DNA from: Bacillus cytotoxicus | GTDB taxonomy: Bacteria > Bacillota > Bacilli > Bacillales > Bacillaceae_G | Length of the DNA stretch: 64,000 nucleotides | Direction of reading: 5' to 3' | NCBI RefSeq assembly: GCF_023715645.1 | Contig: NZ_JAMBOP010000021.1 | Coordinates: forward strand, 16,892 to 80,891 | Shown: positions 37,393 to 47,399 of the stretch, one piece after another | Numbering within the stretch: position 1 is the stretch's first letter | How the letters are laid out: every line of letters starts with the position of its first letter | Program-made: the position numbers and the translations under genes | Notes under the pieces: generated by a model | Told to the model about the DNA's origin: nothing | Databases searched by the model: none | The model's input: only the letters and a program-made list of their open reading frames with translations

Positions 37393-37441
37393 TTTTTATT
37401 TCCCTCCATATTTTTTATAGCTGATTTGTTACAAAAACAAC

Positions 37442-37487
37442 ATAAACAAGGATGTCCCATTAAAAAGGACACCCTTGTTTATTTTAA
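37442..37487. terminator. Terminator downstream of the TrpR-like gene
   Basis: AACAAGG-A-TGTCC and GGACA-C-CCTTGTT around a short A-rich loop. Confidence 0.65.
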
Positions 37488-37640
37488 TATTTTAATTTCA
37501 CGCTACGTATAATACTTCTACTGTCTTCATTTCATATATGATGATTGTAACTTTTCATTTTCTCCAATTGCATCACTTTATTAAGTATTCACGCTATATA
37601 TTTCTCCTGAAGCTCTACTAAGCAGATCAGGTATTAAAAG

Positions 37641-37934
37641 TTACTTTTCTTTCATACGACCAAAAACAACATCATACATATCGTTTCCATAGTGTAAAGA
37701 TCTCTTCACGCGAGAAATGGTTGCTGTACTAGCACCTGTTTCTTCTTCGATTTCATGATAAGTGTTGTTGTTATATAACATTTTAGCTACTTTAAATCTT
37801 TGGAATATCGTCTTCATTTCATTCACTGTGCATAAGTCGTCAAAAAAACTATAGTACTCATCTACCGTTTCCAATGTTGAGATTGCTTCAAAAAATTCAT
37901 CTAAATCTTTTCCACGTAATTTATCTATGAGCAT
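37641..37934 (-). CDS. TrpR-like (YerC/YecD family) regulator
   Basis: A 97-residue helical protein of the YerC/YecD branch of the TrpR superfamily: helices FFEAISTLETVDEYYSFFDDL and MKTIFQRFKVAKML, then the helix-turn-helix TYHEIEEETGASTATISRVKRSL. The ATG at 37934 follows GGAGG; the longer frame upstream is rejected. In Bacillus, yerC normally sits near pcrB-pcrA, so this may be an extra copy. Placed at the edge of the tyramine cluster, it could be its regulator, but that is a guess. Confidence 0.85.
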   Translation of the reverse strand: MLIDKLRGKDLDEFFEAISTLETVDEYYSFFDDLCTVNEMKTIFQRFKVAKMLYNNNTYHEIEEETGASTATISRVKRSLHYGNDMYDVVFGRMKEK

Positions 37935-38040
37935 ACGCTTACCTCCACTTTCATTAAAGTAGCCGCCACGCCACAAGAGCCCTACTTCTTGTTTCATACG
38001 ATACAACGTCTTCTATTTCTTATTTTCTTCTATATATATC

Positions 38041-38160
38041 TAGTTTGATTTTTCGACATATAAGTCGATGCTGTCCGGGTTTCAAACCTTACATGTGGTA
38101 GGAAAAGGCCCTGACTGTTTCTATTCTTGGCCAGACGCTCCCGTCTCCCCCTTTTTTAAC
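38041..38160. repeat. bcr1-like repeat copy
   Basis: Carries ACATGTGGTAGGAAAAGGCC and GGCCAGACGCTCCCGTC, as in the other copies. Confidence 0.6.
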
Positions 38161-38242
38161 TTGTATATATTGAATGCGCATACTCTAATATGGAATCCTT
38201 CTTATAAGTTTTAAGTAAATCGTGAAATTTATCCCGCATTAA

Positions 38243-38396
38243 CGGGCAATAATACTCCCACCTCAAAATTCAGTGAAAGCAAAGAAGTTAGGTGGGAGAT
38301 AAACTGCCCGTAAAAGCCCGATTGGTTCAACTAATAATCAGTGGGGGATGAAGAAAACCCCCACTGATTAAAGTTTCACTTTATCACAGGTATACA
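38243..38396 (+). repeat. Dispersed hairpin repeat, full length
   Basis: About 154 bases with CTCCCACCT/AGGTGGGAG arms, CGGGCA/TGCCCG arms, and the CAGTGGGGG/CCCCCACTG hairpin, ending AAAGTTTCACTTTAT. Same family as 23648-23729. Confidence 0.75.
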
Positions 38397-38598
38397 ATAC
38401 TATTCCGTTCTTCTATAATATTCACATCCTTAAAATATATTAGAAAAACATTTACAAGAAAGTATTTTATTTACATTCAAATTTTATTAACACTTTAAAG
38501 AGTATAAAATATTATATCACTATTTTTTATTTCCAAAACATTTCTCCATATTACATATTCGTGGCAAAATTTCGTCTAAATTGTGTATCTGCTACAAA

Positions 38599-38628
38599 TA
38601 AAAAAACCGGCATTCGCCAGCTTTTTTA
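38599..38628 (-). terminator. Terminator of nhaC
   Basis: AGCTGGC-GAAT-GCCGGT followed by T7 on the minus strand, 20 bases after the stop. Confidence 0.85.
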
Positions 38629-38648
38629 TTTACATAAAACACTATATA

Positions 38649-40034
38649 TTAACTAACTTTTTTATGCTCTTTTAATGGTTGTTTTCCATTTCCAACGAAT
38701 CCTAAAATAATATGAATAACAGGAACCACTAAACAAAATATAGCGAACGGTAAATATTGCAGTGTAGATACACCGAGTGTACCAGTAATAAATACACCAC
38801 TCACTCCCCATGGAATCAATGGATTCACAGCAGCTCCGGCATTCGCTAAAATTCCTGAAAGATTTTTCGGATCTAAATGAATTGCCTCAAATTGTGATTT
38901 AAATGCTTCACCTGGTAAAATAACTGATAAATACTGCTCACCTAGAAGAACATTGATACCAATTGAGCTTAATGCAGTCATAAGCATTAAGTTTCCTTTC
39001 GTACTTACCATACCTGAAATCTTAGAAATTAGCTTTTCAATAATTTTTACTTCTACTAATAATCCGCCTAGTGCTAAAGCAAGAAGAATAAGAGAAACAG
39101 ACCACATCATGCTTTGCATTCCTCCGCGAGTAAGTAACACATCTACACTCTTTACACCTGTTTTTGAAACAAAGCCATCTTGCATAAAAGCAGCAATTTG
39201 ACCAAAGCTAGTATGCGGATGGTAAATATAACAAACCACAATCGTAATGGTTATACTAAGTAATAGCGTCGGAATAGCTGGCACTTTTTTTCTTGCACAT
39301 AAAAATAATACTAATACTGGAATTAATGTGAAAACTGAAATGGTAAAAGATGAATGAAGTGTATGAACCAGCTCATCGATTTTATTTCCTCCTGATACTG
39401 CTGCACCGTGTCCCACAAATAAGAAAAAGATAAGAGTTATAATAAAAGCTGGAATAATTGTCCGCATCATACTGCGAATATGTTCAAATAAATCCACTTC
39501 TGCAATAGCAGCTGCTAAGTTCGCTGTATCAGATAACGGAGAAATGTTATTTCCTAGAAAAGCGCCTGATATAATGGCACCTGCAATCATCGCTGGGTCC
39601 AAACCCATCATTTGTCCCATTCCTAAAAATGCAATGCCCACAGTTGAAATGGTTGTAAAGGAGCTTCCCACCATGATCCCTACAAGTGCACATATGACAA
39701 AAACAGAAGGTAAAAAGAATTTTGCGGATAAAATTTTAAATCCGTAAATCATGATAGTCGGAATTGTTCCTGCTGCAATCCAAACACTAATTAAAATCCC
39801 AATTAGCATAAATATAATGATAGGAATTAACCCTGGTAAAATTCCATTTTGAATCCCTTTATGAATTGTATCCCAAGAAACCCCTTTCATTTTTGCAAAT
39901 AACACAACAATTCCTATAGCGATTAAAATAGGCACTTGAGGAGGTAAACTTAAACCTATAATACAAATTCCTATAATCGCTAATAAAACGACTAAAAGAA
40001 AAATACTTTCTTTAAGTGTCACATCTCTTTTCAT
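38649..40034 (-). CDS. nhaC: NhaC-family Na+/H+ antiporter
   Basis: A 461-residue membrane protein with about 11-12 helices. The signatures GSSFTTISTVGIAFLGMG and SGAFLGNNISPLSDTANLAAA are those of NhaC. The ATG at 40034 follows AAGGAG; the upstream in-frame stretch is non-coding. In lactic acid bacteria an nhaC gene closes the tyrS-tdc-tyrP tyramine cluster, and this gene occupies the matching place. Proposed role: cation/proton balance during decarboxylation or acid stress. Confidence 0.9.
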   Translation of the reverse strand: MKRDVTLKESIFLLVVLLAIIGICIIGLSLPPQVPILIAIGIVVLFAKMKGVSWDTIHKGIQNGILPGLIPIIIFMLIGILISVWIAAGTIPTIMIYGFKILSAKFFLPSVFVICALVGIMVGSSFTTISTVGIAFLGMGQMMGLDPAMIAGAIISGAFLGNNISPLSDTANLAAAIAEVDLFEHIRSMMRTIIPAFIITLIFFLFVGHGAAVSGGNKIDELVHTLHSSFTISVFTLIPVLVLFLCARKKVPAIPTLLLSITITIVVCYIYHPHTSFGQIAAFMQDGFVSKTGVKSVDVLLTRGGMQSMMWSVSLILLALALGGLLVEVKIIEKLISKISGMVSTKGNLMLMTALSSIGINVLLGEQYLSVILPGEAFKSQFEAIHLDPKNLSGILANAGAAVNPLIPWGVSGVFITGTLGVSTLQYLPFAIFCLVVPVIHIILGFVGNGKQPLKEHKKVS

Positions 40035-40304
40035 TTGAATAAACTCCTTATCAGTTGAATTGTTATCGGATTCTATCAACCAATCCATTTGTTATCAGTA
40101 TTTGCGAATAATTGCACATTTGATATCTAAACACTATATCTAACAGAAATCAATGGAAATAAAATTCCACATAGGCCATAGAGCCATTCTGCTCATTCAT
40201 ACTTAAACCATAAAAGGGCATAACAATGTTTTGGATGAGTATATATATTACTTACAAATCATACCAATAGATGTTTATGCCCTCTTTTATTTACCTAAAA
40301 ATAT

Positions 40305-40385
40305 AAAGTGAAACTTTAATCAGTGGGGGTTTTCTTCATCCCCCACTGATTATTAGCCCTCACCAATCGGGCTTTTACGGGCAGT
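40305..40385 (-). repeat. Dispersed hairpin repeat at the pdxK 3' end
   Basis: CAGTGGGGG/CCCCCACTG hairpin and AATCGGGCTTTTACGGGCAG end, running up to the stop codon of pdxK and likely serving as its terminator. Confidence 0.75.
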
Positions 40386-41200
40386 TAACGCAAATCAGCT
40401 TTATTATATGCACCGTGCCAAACGGGACCAACAAATTTATTGAAATCAAACCCTAATTTAATCCCCTCTGTCGTAAAGTCCTTCGCCTTAGCTACAGCCT
40501 CTTTTACTGAAAGTCCTTTAGCTAGTCCAGCTGTAATTGCAGCAGCAAAAGTACACCCAGCACCATGGTTACAGTTCGTATGAATTTTTTCCACTTCATA
40601 AAGTACAAATTCTGTTCCATCATAAAGTAAATCGATTGCCTTATGATCCGCTAGAGCTTTTCCGCCTTTTATTACAACATTTTTAGCACCAAAATCGATA
40701 ATTCTCTTTGCCGCTTCTTTCATATCGTTTACTGTTGTTACATTTTGTAATCCAGATAACTGACCTGCTTCGAATAAGTTTGGCGTTACAATTGTTGCCT
40801 TTGGTAAAAGAAGATCACGAATTGCAAGTCCGTTTTCAGGATGCAGCGGTTCATTTTCCCCTTTACAAACCATAACCGGATCAATGACAACATTTTGCAT
40901 CTCATATGTTTCAATTACATCACTTACAAGCTCGATCATATCTATTGATCCAAGCATTCCTGTTTTCATCGCATCTAATTTTCCACCAGAAAAAATTGTT
41001 TTTAATTGCGCTTGTACAAGTTCCTTGTCAACCGGATGAACATGATGATGCCAGTTATTATCAGGATCCATTGTCACAATTGTCGTAATGGCAGTTAAAC
41101 CAAACGTACCATACTCTTCAAATGTTTTCAGATCCGCCTGCAATCCTGCTCCTCCACTCGAATCAGAACCTGCTATCGTTAATACTTTTTTTACCGTCAT
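40385..41200 (-). CDS. pdxK: Pyridoxine/pyridoxal/hydroxymethylpyrimidine kinase (PdxK type)
   Basis: A 271-residue ribokinase-fold kinase with [20 protein letters not shown] at the N-terminus, [11 protein letters not shown], and the anion-hole motif [16 protein letters not shown], whose Cys is typical of Firmicute PdxK. It makes PLP from vitamin B6 forms. The ATG at 41200 follows GAGGAG. It lies directly downstream of tyrosine decarboxylase, a PLP enzyme, so supply of cofactor to that enzyme is a natural reading. Confidence 0.9.
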   Translation of the reverse strand: MTVKKVLTIAGSDSSGGAGLQADLKTFEEYGTFGLTAITTIVTMDPDNNWHHHVHPVDKELVQAQLKTIFSGGKLDAMKTGMLGSIDMIELVSDVIETYEMQNVVIDPVMVCKGENEPLHPENGLAIRDLLLPKATIVTPNLFEAGQLSGLQNVTTVNDMKEAAKRIIDFGAKNVVIKGGKALADHKAIDLLYDGTEFVLYEVEKIHTNCNHGAGCTFAAAITAGLAKGLSVKEAVAKAKDFTTEGIKLGFDFNKFVGPVWHGAYNKADLR

Positions 41201-41263
41201 GTTTTCACTCCTCAATCAATCTTATAGATCACGCTTAGAAAAATAAGATCAATTATATATAAA

Positions 41264-41302
41264 GATGAATGCATAACGGATTTTTAGCGTTATGCATTCA
41301 TT
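41264..41302 (-). terminator. Terminator after the tyrosine decarboxylase gene
   Basis: GAATGCATAACG and CGTTATGCATTC arms around a 9-base loop, then a short T-rich tail. Confidence 0.75.
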
Positions 41303-41327
41303 CTATAAAAATGATTTTCTACTAAAC

Positions 41328-43190
41328 TTATTTCACTACATTGTAGATTGTTTCAAGTTTAGCTTGGATTGCTTTTTCCATCTTAACAGCATATTCTTCA
41401 AATACATCTTTATCATGAGCATATGGAGATAATGCGCAAGCACGTAGTACTGTTACTTTACCTTCACGATCCCATTCTCCTTCACTAAATCCAAGACTCT
41501 TCACAAATGGAAGTGGGCTGTTACCATAGTCAGGAATAGCGAAGTCAGTATGAGATGTAATAAACTCATTATTATATAATCCACCTTTAACGTAAGAAGC
41601 TTGATCGAAGAAATCATGATTCAATTTGTTCATTTTTTCTAGGTCTGTATTACCTTCTTCATTAAATACGTAGTCAACCATATTAAAGTCAGGCTTTGTT
41701 AATGGATACACACGAATTGTTTTATCACCAACTTTAAATTCTTTTTCAGTTAAGAAGTCATAGAAACGATAAGCTCCTTCAATACTTGCGCCAATTAATT
41801 TACCATAACCAGTTACATTTAGAGGTAACACTTGATGAGCTGTCCAAACTGCTGCTGCAGTTGCACCTGCTTTAGAACCTTCTAACATATATGCACCTAA
41901 TAATGCTGGAATATCTGCACCTTTTTCGAATACGTAAGTTGCAAAGTAAGAAATTACATCGCGCATTCTAGTATCTTTAATAACAATACCGCCCGCAGAG
42001 TAAGGAATATATCCCATTTTATGTGGGTCAATTGTAATCGTTTCTGCTTGGTTCATTGCTTTAAATGAATGATAAACTTCTTTTGTTAACCATGCACATT
42101 TTTCACTAAAGATGTTGTGTTTTGCATATACTTCTTCTAATTGATCCCATTCAATAAATTGGTTATTTTCATCTAGGAAAATAGAGCGAGCATAACCGCC
42201 GTAAGCAGCGTCTACGTGAATGTAGAAATAGATGCCTTCTTCTGCTAATTTTTCACGAAGTTCTACCATTTTATCAATACGATCTACTTGTCCTTCTTCT
42301 GTTGTACCAATAACCCCAACAACACCAAGAACAGGAATTTGCTCAGCTGCTAGTTCACGAATTTTTTCTTCTAATTTATTAATGTCCATACGGTAGTTGT
42401 CATCAACATCGATTTGCTCTACACAATCAAGACCTACACCGATAATATCAGCAGCTTTTAACCAAGAATAGTGTTTTGTTTGTGGGATTAACCATTTCCC
42501 TAATTTTTGTAGATTTTTACCACTACGTGCAGAATGAGATTTAATTTCATCCATTCTTTCTGGAATTTGCTCTAAAATCGCTAGAATTTCTTCTGTAGAC
42601 ATATTAAGTAATTCCCATTCAGACTTACCTGCAACATATTCAGGAGCTACTTCTTTAATCGCTAATGGTAAAGATTTCATATTACGTGCATACCATAGTC
42701 CCTCTAAGTTAGCGATGGAACCATCTGCGCAAATATGCCCCCAGCTTTCACCTTTTTTATAACTCATAAGTGCAGCAAATTCATGTCCAACTTCTTCTTC
42801 CATTTGAGAAGTACCAGGTGAAGATTCATATGCTACGTTATTACCATTCCATAACATTGCAGCTGTATAAGCAATGATAGAAGGCATTAATGTTTCAGAG
42901 TTCATATGTCCCCAGAAGCGTCCAGCAGTATGCCAAGGTAAAGAGTTCGTACGTAGTTTAGAAGATAATACATTGAACACACTGCGAATATGATCTGTAG
43001 TTTCTTGGAAACTTTTAGAACTTCTATCTTGAGGTGTGATAATAGGTAAATCTTGTGGCATATAATTTTGTCTCCAACCAACATGCTCATCTACCAGTTT
43101 TAATAATAATTCTTTAAATAAATCTACATTTTCTCCTTTATCTCCTAAGAATAATGCTTTTAAATTAACATCTGGCATTTCATATTTCAT
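41328..43190 (-). CDS. tdcA: Tyrosine decarboxylase (PLP-dependent, group II)
   Basis: A 620-residue enzyme that closely matches the tyrosine decarboxylases of enterococci and lactobacilli as I remember them ([11 protein letters not shown]-like start, [52 protein letters not shown]). PLP sites: HVDAAYGG with Asp327 and the Schiff-base Lys391 in [16 protein letters not shown]. It makes tyramine and CO2, consuming a proton. The start is the second ATG (43190), eight bases after GGAGG. It follows tyrP by about 54 bases. Confidence 0.93.
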   Translation of the reverse strand: MKYEMPDVNLKALFLGDKGENVDLFKELLLKLVDEHVGWRQNYMPQDLPIITPQDRSSKSFQETTDHIRSVFNVLSSKLRTNSLPWHTAGRFWGHMNSETLMPSIIAYTAAMLWNGNNVAYESSPGTSQMEEEVGHEFAALMSYKKGESWGHICADGSIANLEGLWYARNMKSLPLAIKEVAPEYVAGKSEWELLNMSTEEILAILEQIPERMDEIKSHSARSGKNLQKLGKWLIPQTKHYSWLKAADIIGVGLDCVEQIDVDDNYRMDINKLEEKIRELAAEQIPVLGVVGVIGTTEEGQVDRIDKMVELREKLAEEGIYFYIHVDAAYGGYARSIFLDENNQFIEWDQLEEVYAKHNIFSEKCAWLTKEVYHSFKAMNQAETITIDPHKMGYIPYSAGGIVIKDTRMRDVISYFATYVFEKGADIPALLGAYMLEGSKAGATAAAVWTAHQVLPLNVTGYGKLIGASIEGAYRFYDFLTEKEFKVGDKTIRVYPLTKPDFNMVDYVFNEEGNTDLEKMNKLNHDFFDQASYVKGGLYNNEFITSHTDFAIPDYGNSPLPFVKSLGFSEGEWDREGKVTVLRACALSPYAHDKDVFEEYAVKMEKAIQAKLETIYNVVK

Positions 43191-43244
43191 TTTCATTTCC
43201 TCCGATTCCTAATCAAATTATATAAATATACGGAATTAATATTT

Positions 43245-44684
43245 TTAATTAGCTTGTTTTAATTGTTCTGCTTCGTTATTTTCTTTTTTCCATTCTGGTT
43301 TCTTACATTTGTTAATGATGAGAGCAATTCCAATCATAACTACTGTAGCAACCACTTGATAAATTACGTAACCACTATACTGACTTGGTTTTAAAATGGA
43401 TGGTGGAATCAAACTTACAATAATCGTAAGTACAACACCTGCCATTGAGACAATAGATACAAACCACATTAATCCATTTCCTTTGCTGCCTAATCTAAAT
43501 GGTCTATTAATGTTAGGCATGTTATAGCGTAAGCGAATTGCTGAAATAGCAATTAAAGCATATACGATACAATATAGAATCGTTGTTGTAATTGTAATAA
43601 TTAAGAATGCACTACTAATATCAGGAACTACTACATATAAGAAAGATACTAACGAAATAACAATTGCTTGAATCATCACAAATGTGATAGGAATGCCTTT
43701 GTCTGTTCTCTTTTGGAAGAACTTCGGTAGATTCCCTTCCTCTGCTACTTTAATCATAGATTTACTTGGTCCAAGTACCCATGCACTTAACTGTACTAAA
43801 ACACCAATTAAAATCATTAAAGAAATAATGTTAACAAAGATAGATGGAATTCCTAAATCTTCACAGAAGATTAAGTATGGTTGTGTAATATTAGCTAATT
43901 CTACATGGCCGCGTGGCACTGCGTTAGAAACTGTTAAACCAGCAATAATATTAAAGAATACTAACAAAATAACAGAAGCGATAACAGCAATCGGATAGTT
44001 ACGTTTCGGATTTTCAATGTTATTTGCATGTACAGATGAGATCTCTACCCCTGCAAAAATAAAGATAATCCCTGATAAATACGTTATGCTACCTAAGTCT
44101 TTAAAGTTAGGTATTAAATCACTTGCTTTAAAATGTCCTAAGTAACTGTTTGGCTGAATTCCATTTTTAATCATATAGATAACACCTAGAACAACTAGAA
44201 TAACAAATGGAATATATACACCAATAACAGCACCCCAGTTACCAGCAATTTTGATCATATCAAACTTAAGGTTTAATAAAGTTACACCCCAGTATGAAAT
44301 CAAGATGATAGCAAAAATAAAGTAGTTATTTGAAGATAATTCTGGTTTGTTAATAACATAACCTAGTAGAACACCAACAGTTGATGAAACCATTACCATT
44401 CCGAAGAACATTTGAACCCATAATAACCATGAGGTAACAAATCCCCATTTTTCACCTAATGCATTTTTAACCCAAACTTGCGGTCCACCCTCTTCAGGAA
44501 ATCCTGTTGAAAGTTCAGCTGACATGAGCGCAATTGGGAGCGCAAATACAATTGCAGCAATTAACATATAGAAGATTTGCGTCCATCCTGTAATAGCAAG
44601 CGTCGGCACACTACGTACAGTACCAAAGAATGCCATCGTAATCCCAATTAACCCAAAAAGCGTTAACTTTTTTGACTTGGCCAT
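43245..44684 (-). CDS. tyrP: Tyrosine/tyramine antiporter (GadC-like APC exchanger)
   Basis: A 479-residue transporter with about 12-13 helices of the glutamate:GABA/tyrosine:tyramine exchanger branch: TLFGLIGITMAFFGTVRSVPTLA, FPEEGGPQVWVKNALGEKWGF, VLGPSKSMIKVAEEGNLPKF. Exchange of tyrosine for tyramine together with decarboxylation yields a proton motive force. It is the first gene of tyrP-tdcA here; in lactic acid bacteria the order is tdcA-tyrP. Confidence 0.88.
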   Translation of the reverse strand: MAKSKKLTLFGLIGITMAFFGTVRSVPTLAITGWTQIFYMLIAAIVFALPIALMSAELSTGFPEEGGPQVWVKNALGEKWGFVTSWLLWVQMFFGMVMVSSTVGVLLGYVINKPELSSNNYFIFAIILISYWGVTLLNLKFDMIKIAGNWGAVIGVYIPFVILVVLGVIYMIKNGIQPNSYLGHFKASDLIPNFKDLGSITYLSGIIFIFAGVEISSVHANNIENPKRNYPIAVIASVILLVFFNIIAGLTVSNAVPRGHVELANITQPYLIFCEDLGIPSIFVNIISLMILIGVLVQLSAWVLGPSKSMIKVAEEGNLPKFFQKRTDKGIPITFVMIQAIVISLVSFLYVVVPDISSAFLIITITTTILYCIVYALIAISAIRLRYNMPNINRPFRLGSKGNGLMWFVSIVSMAGVVLTIIVSLIPPSILKPSQYSGYVIYQVVATVVMIGIALIINKCKKPEWKKENNEAEQLKQAN

Positions 44685-44997
44685 AACTATGTCCTTCTTT
44701 CTGTTATTTAATTGTTACAGAGTAAATAAACTGAACTAATACGCTAATTTTCAAAAGAACTGTACTATTAAAAATACAAACCTTAAAAACTAGGGTATTA
44801 AAACAAAATATCTAATACGAAATTTGCAATTTCTATAAAATCATTCCTTTCTTCAAACAATGATATAATTTCGTAGAATACATCCCATAACACCAAACGG
44901 ATAATATTCAAAAAACAACCATCTATTCTTTTAAAAATACATTAATAAAACATAAGTTTTAACTTGCGAATTCGTACACAAGCTAACTTATGACGTC

Positions 44998-45026
44998 AGT
45001 TTACTCCTGCGTTTTTGTTTTGTCAA
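44998..45026 (-). promoter_or_regulatory. SigA-type promoter of tyrP-tdcA
   Basis: TTGACA, 17 bases, TAAACT on the minus strand. It predicts an untranslated leader of about 300 bases, with no T-box recognised in it. A perfect TGACGTCA lies at 44991-44998 beside the -10. Confidence 0.6.
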
Positions 45027-45028
45027 CA

Positions 45029-45068
45029 ACCTAATAAACATTGATATGACAGTGTTTATTAGGTTTTT
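45029..45068 (+). terminator. Plus-strand terminator with no plus-strand gene
   Basis: CCTAATAAACA-N12-TGTTTATTAGG followed by T7 on the plus strand only. No protein gene reads toward it from the left. Confidence 0.7.
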
Positions 45069-45196
45069 TTAAAAACTTTTTATTTAAAGCATTAAAGATT
45101 TAATGCTTTCATCTATTAAAGCGTTAAGCCTTTTATTTATAAAAATATATAAAATAATTATAAAGAAACATGTATTTTTATACACAGAAACATAAA

Positions 45197-45232
45197 AAAG
45201 AAGAGTGAACTTTCTTCACTCTTCTTTTAAAA
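45197..45232. terminator. Bidirectional terminator of the Rep-like gene
   Basis: GAAGAGTGAA-CTT-TTCACTCTTC with A-rich and T-rich flanks. Confidence 0.8.
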
Positions 45233-45256
45233 AGGCGGACAACCTATACTTAATTA

Positions 45257-45940
45257 TTATTTTAAAAAAGGATTTTTTTCATCTTCTCTTAAGCCAGGAT
45301 GCCAGTCTAACATATTTACAAACGCATGACTTGCAATCGGATCATTTATACAAAATTTATCCACTGCTAAATAATCCTTATTTCCAGCTATTAATCGATC
45401 TGTTACATTTTTTAACAATTTGCTATATCCAATTAATCGTCTGGATGTAATCATTTTACTTTTCCGAAGAGGGACTTCATTTCTTTGTTCACGGAATTTT
45501 AACAATTTTTCTGAAAAAATTTCACACCCATCTTCTTTTCCGTTCACTACTTTCACATTTACATACAAATCAGTTTCTATCCTCAATGCTCTGCTCCATA
45601 AAGAGACCCAATTATCATACTTGATATAGTATCTCCCCTGAAAATAGCTTTTTATCATCGGAAGTAAAATGTGAATTCTGGGATAATACGTATCACCTTT
45701 TTTAAAAATATCTAACATCCTAAAACAACCTAAATGAGCTTGTTGTACAGATTTATACTTAAACAACCGATTGAATCCAATTAACATCTTATCCAGCATC
45801 CCATTAATCTGTTCTTCGTTTATATTGTTTAAGCCCAAATCTACTAATAACCAATTTACTTGCTGCTCTTTATTAACTTCTGTTATTACACGGTGATTAA
45901 AGTATGCTAATTCCAAAGCTCGTTCCCATGACGTCAGCAT
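45257..45940 (-). CDS. Degenerate pUB110-type rolling-circle Rep homologue
   Basis: A 227-residue protein. RVITEVNKEQQVNWLLVDLG, then MLDKMLIGFNRLFKYKSVQQ, then SYFQGRYYIKYDNWVSLWSRAL line up with Rep_1 (RepU/pUB110) initiators. In place of the HUH pair (QHMHVLV) it has YYPRIHILL, with Arg instead of the first His. The region that should carry the nicking Tyr (AKYPVKD) is absent or replaced. It is therefore unlikely to nick DNA and may be a chromosomal relic or a recruited DNA-binding protein. The ATG follows GAGGAG. Confidence 0.72.
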   Translation of the reverse strand: MLTSWERALELAYFNHRVITEVNKEQQVNWLLVDLGLNNINEEQINGMLDKMLIGFNRLFKYKSVQQAHLGCFRMLDIFKKGDTYYPRIHILLPMIKSYFQGRYYIKYDNWVSLWSRALRIETDLYVNVKVVNGKEDGCEIFSEKLLKFREQRNEVPLRKSKMITSRRLIGYSKLLKNVTDRLIAGNKDYLAVDKFCINDPIASHAFVNMLDWHPGLREDEKNPFLK

Positions 45941-45949
45941 AATTAATCT

Positions 45950-46078
45950 CCTCGCTTTCTCCCTTTGTTTTTACTTTTGCATGTGGTAGGAAAAAGCCCT
46001 GACCACGTATGGCCAGGTGCTCTCGCCTCCCTAAAAACACAGGGGTTTTTATATCAGTTTTTCAATTTACATTTATAT
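45950..46078. repeat. bcr1-like repeat copy
   Basis: GCATGTGGTAGGAAAAAGCC, TATGGCCAGGTGCTCTCGCC and CCTAAAAACACAGGGG; lies between tyrS and the Rep-like gene. Confidence 0.65.
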
Positions 46079-46090
46079 ATTTACAGAGCC

Positions 46091-47353
46091 TTATTCTCCT
46101 AATTTCACCAAGCTGTAATTCTTTTTACCTTTACGGATAATAATAAATCTTCCATCGAATGAATTTTCTACTGTAACATCTGTATTTACATCCGTTACTT
46201 TGTCTCCATTCATCAAAATAGCCCCATTATTAATATCTTCCCTTGCTTGGCGTCTAGAAGGTTCAATTCCTAAGTCTACTAACCACTCAACAATATTTTT
46301 TGTTTCCTTTGCAGCGTGGAAAGTCGGCATCTCTTTGAAACCTTGTTCAATTTCATCCGCTGTTAACGATTTAATATCCCCGCTAAATAATGCTGCTGTA
46401 ATTTTTATTGCTTGTGAAAGTGCATCCTCACTATGAACAAATTTAGTCATTTCTTCTGCTAATACTTTTTGTGCTTCACGTTTATGAGGTTCTGTTTGCA
46501 CCTTAACTGCCAATTCATCAATTCTATCTTTCGTTAAGAATGTGAAGAATTTCAAGTATCTGAGTACATCGCGATCATCTGTGTTTAACCAAAATTGGTA
46601 GAATTCAAATGGTGTTGTTTTATTAGGGTCTAACCAAATCGCGCCTCCTGCTGTCTTACCAAACTTCGTACCATCTGATTTTAATAGTAATGGAATTGTT
46701 AATCCAAAGACTTTTGCATCTGGTCCTTCTTTTTTACGAATTAAGTCTAAACCACTTGTAATATTTCCCCATTGGTCACTACCACCAATTTGTAGTTGTA
46801 CACCTTCTTCTTTGTATAAATGATGGAAATCCATCGATTGTAGAATTTGGTATGCGAATTCTGTAAACGAAATCCCTGTATCTAAACGACTTGCTACAAT
46901 ATCTTTAGCTAACATGCTATTTACACTAAAGTTTTTACCGTAATCGCGTAAAAAATCAATAATGTTTACTTTATGTGTCCAATCGTAGTTGTTAACCATT
47001 TTCACTTCGCTATTTCCACCAAAGTCAAATAGTTTTTTCATTTGTGCTGTTAATGCTTCAACATTATGCTGTACTTGTTCTAATGTTTGAAGTTGTCTTT
47101 CTGTTTGACGTCCACTTGGATCCCCAATTGTTCCTGTTGCCCCTCCAATTAAAATAACTGGATGATGCCCAGCTAATTGGAAACGTTTCATCATCATAAA
47201 TGGAATTAAATGTCCAATATGCATACTGTCACCAGTTGGATCCACACCACAGTACAAGGAAATTTCTTTCTCTTCTACTAGTTTACGTAATCCTTCAGCA
47301 TCTGTTTGTTGGTTAATCGCGTCGCGCCATTCTAATTCATCAATGATGTTCAT
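46091..47353 (-). CDS. tyrS: Tyrosyl-tRNA synthetase
   Basis: A 420-residue class I synthetase: YCGVDPTGDSMHIGHL with HIGH at 45-48, the KMSKS-equivalent KFGKT in SDGTKFGKTAGG, the tyrosine site ...DQWGNITSGLDLIR, and a C-terminal S4 RNA-binding domain (RRQAREDINNGAILMNG). The ATG follows GGAG. It is controlled by a T-box leader. Its position next to the tyrosine decarboxylation genes repeats the arrangement of lactic acid bacteria, where tyrS senses tyrosine for the cluster. Confidence 0.96.
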   Translation of the reverse strand: MNIIDELEWRDAINQQTDAEGLRKLVEEKEISLYCGVDPTGDSMHIGHLIPFMMMKRFQLAGHHPVILIGGATGTIGDPSGRQTERQLQTLEQVQHNVEALTAQMKKLFDFGGNSEVKMVNNYDWTHKVNIIDFLRDYGKNFSVNSMLAKDIVASRLDTGISFTEFAYQILQSMDFHHLYKEEGVQLQIGGSDQWGNITSGLDLIRKKEGPDAKVFGLTIPLLLKSDGTKFGKTAGGAIWLDPNKTTPFEFYQFWLNTDDRDVLRYLKFFTFLTKDRIDELAVKVQTEPHKREAQKVLAEEMTKFVHSEDALSQAIKITAALFSGDIKSLTADEIEQGFKEMPTFHAAKETKNIVEWLVDLGIEPSRRQAREDINNGAILMNGDKVTDVNTDVTVENSFDGRFIIIRKGKKNYSLVKLGE

Positions 47354-47399
47354 GTCTCTCCAGCTCCTTTAATGTGTAAGTTTTACTTGCCTTAGATTG

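Larger units (their letters stand above)
37142..37640. other. Intergenic region with two strong hairpins
   Basis: Besides the promoter space of the racemase gene it holds two terminator-like hairpins (37353-37392 and 37442-37487), listed separately. No ORF recognised. Confidence 0.5.

Noticed and set aside
45257-45940. Origin of a rolling-circle plasmid at the Rep-like gene
   Set aside because: The protein lacks catalytic residues and I see no nick-site hairpin or other plasmid genes; tyrS and nhaC flank it.
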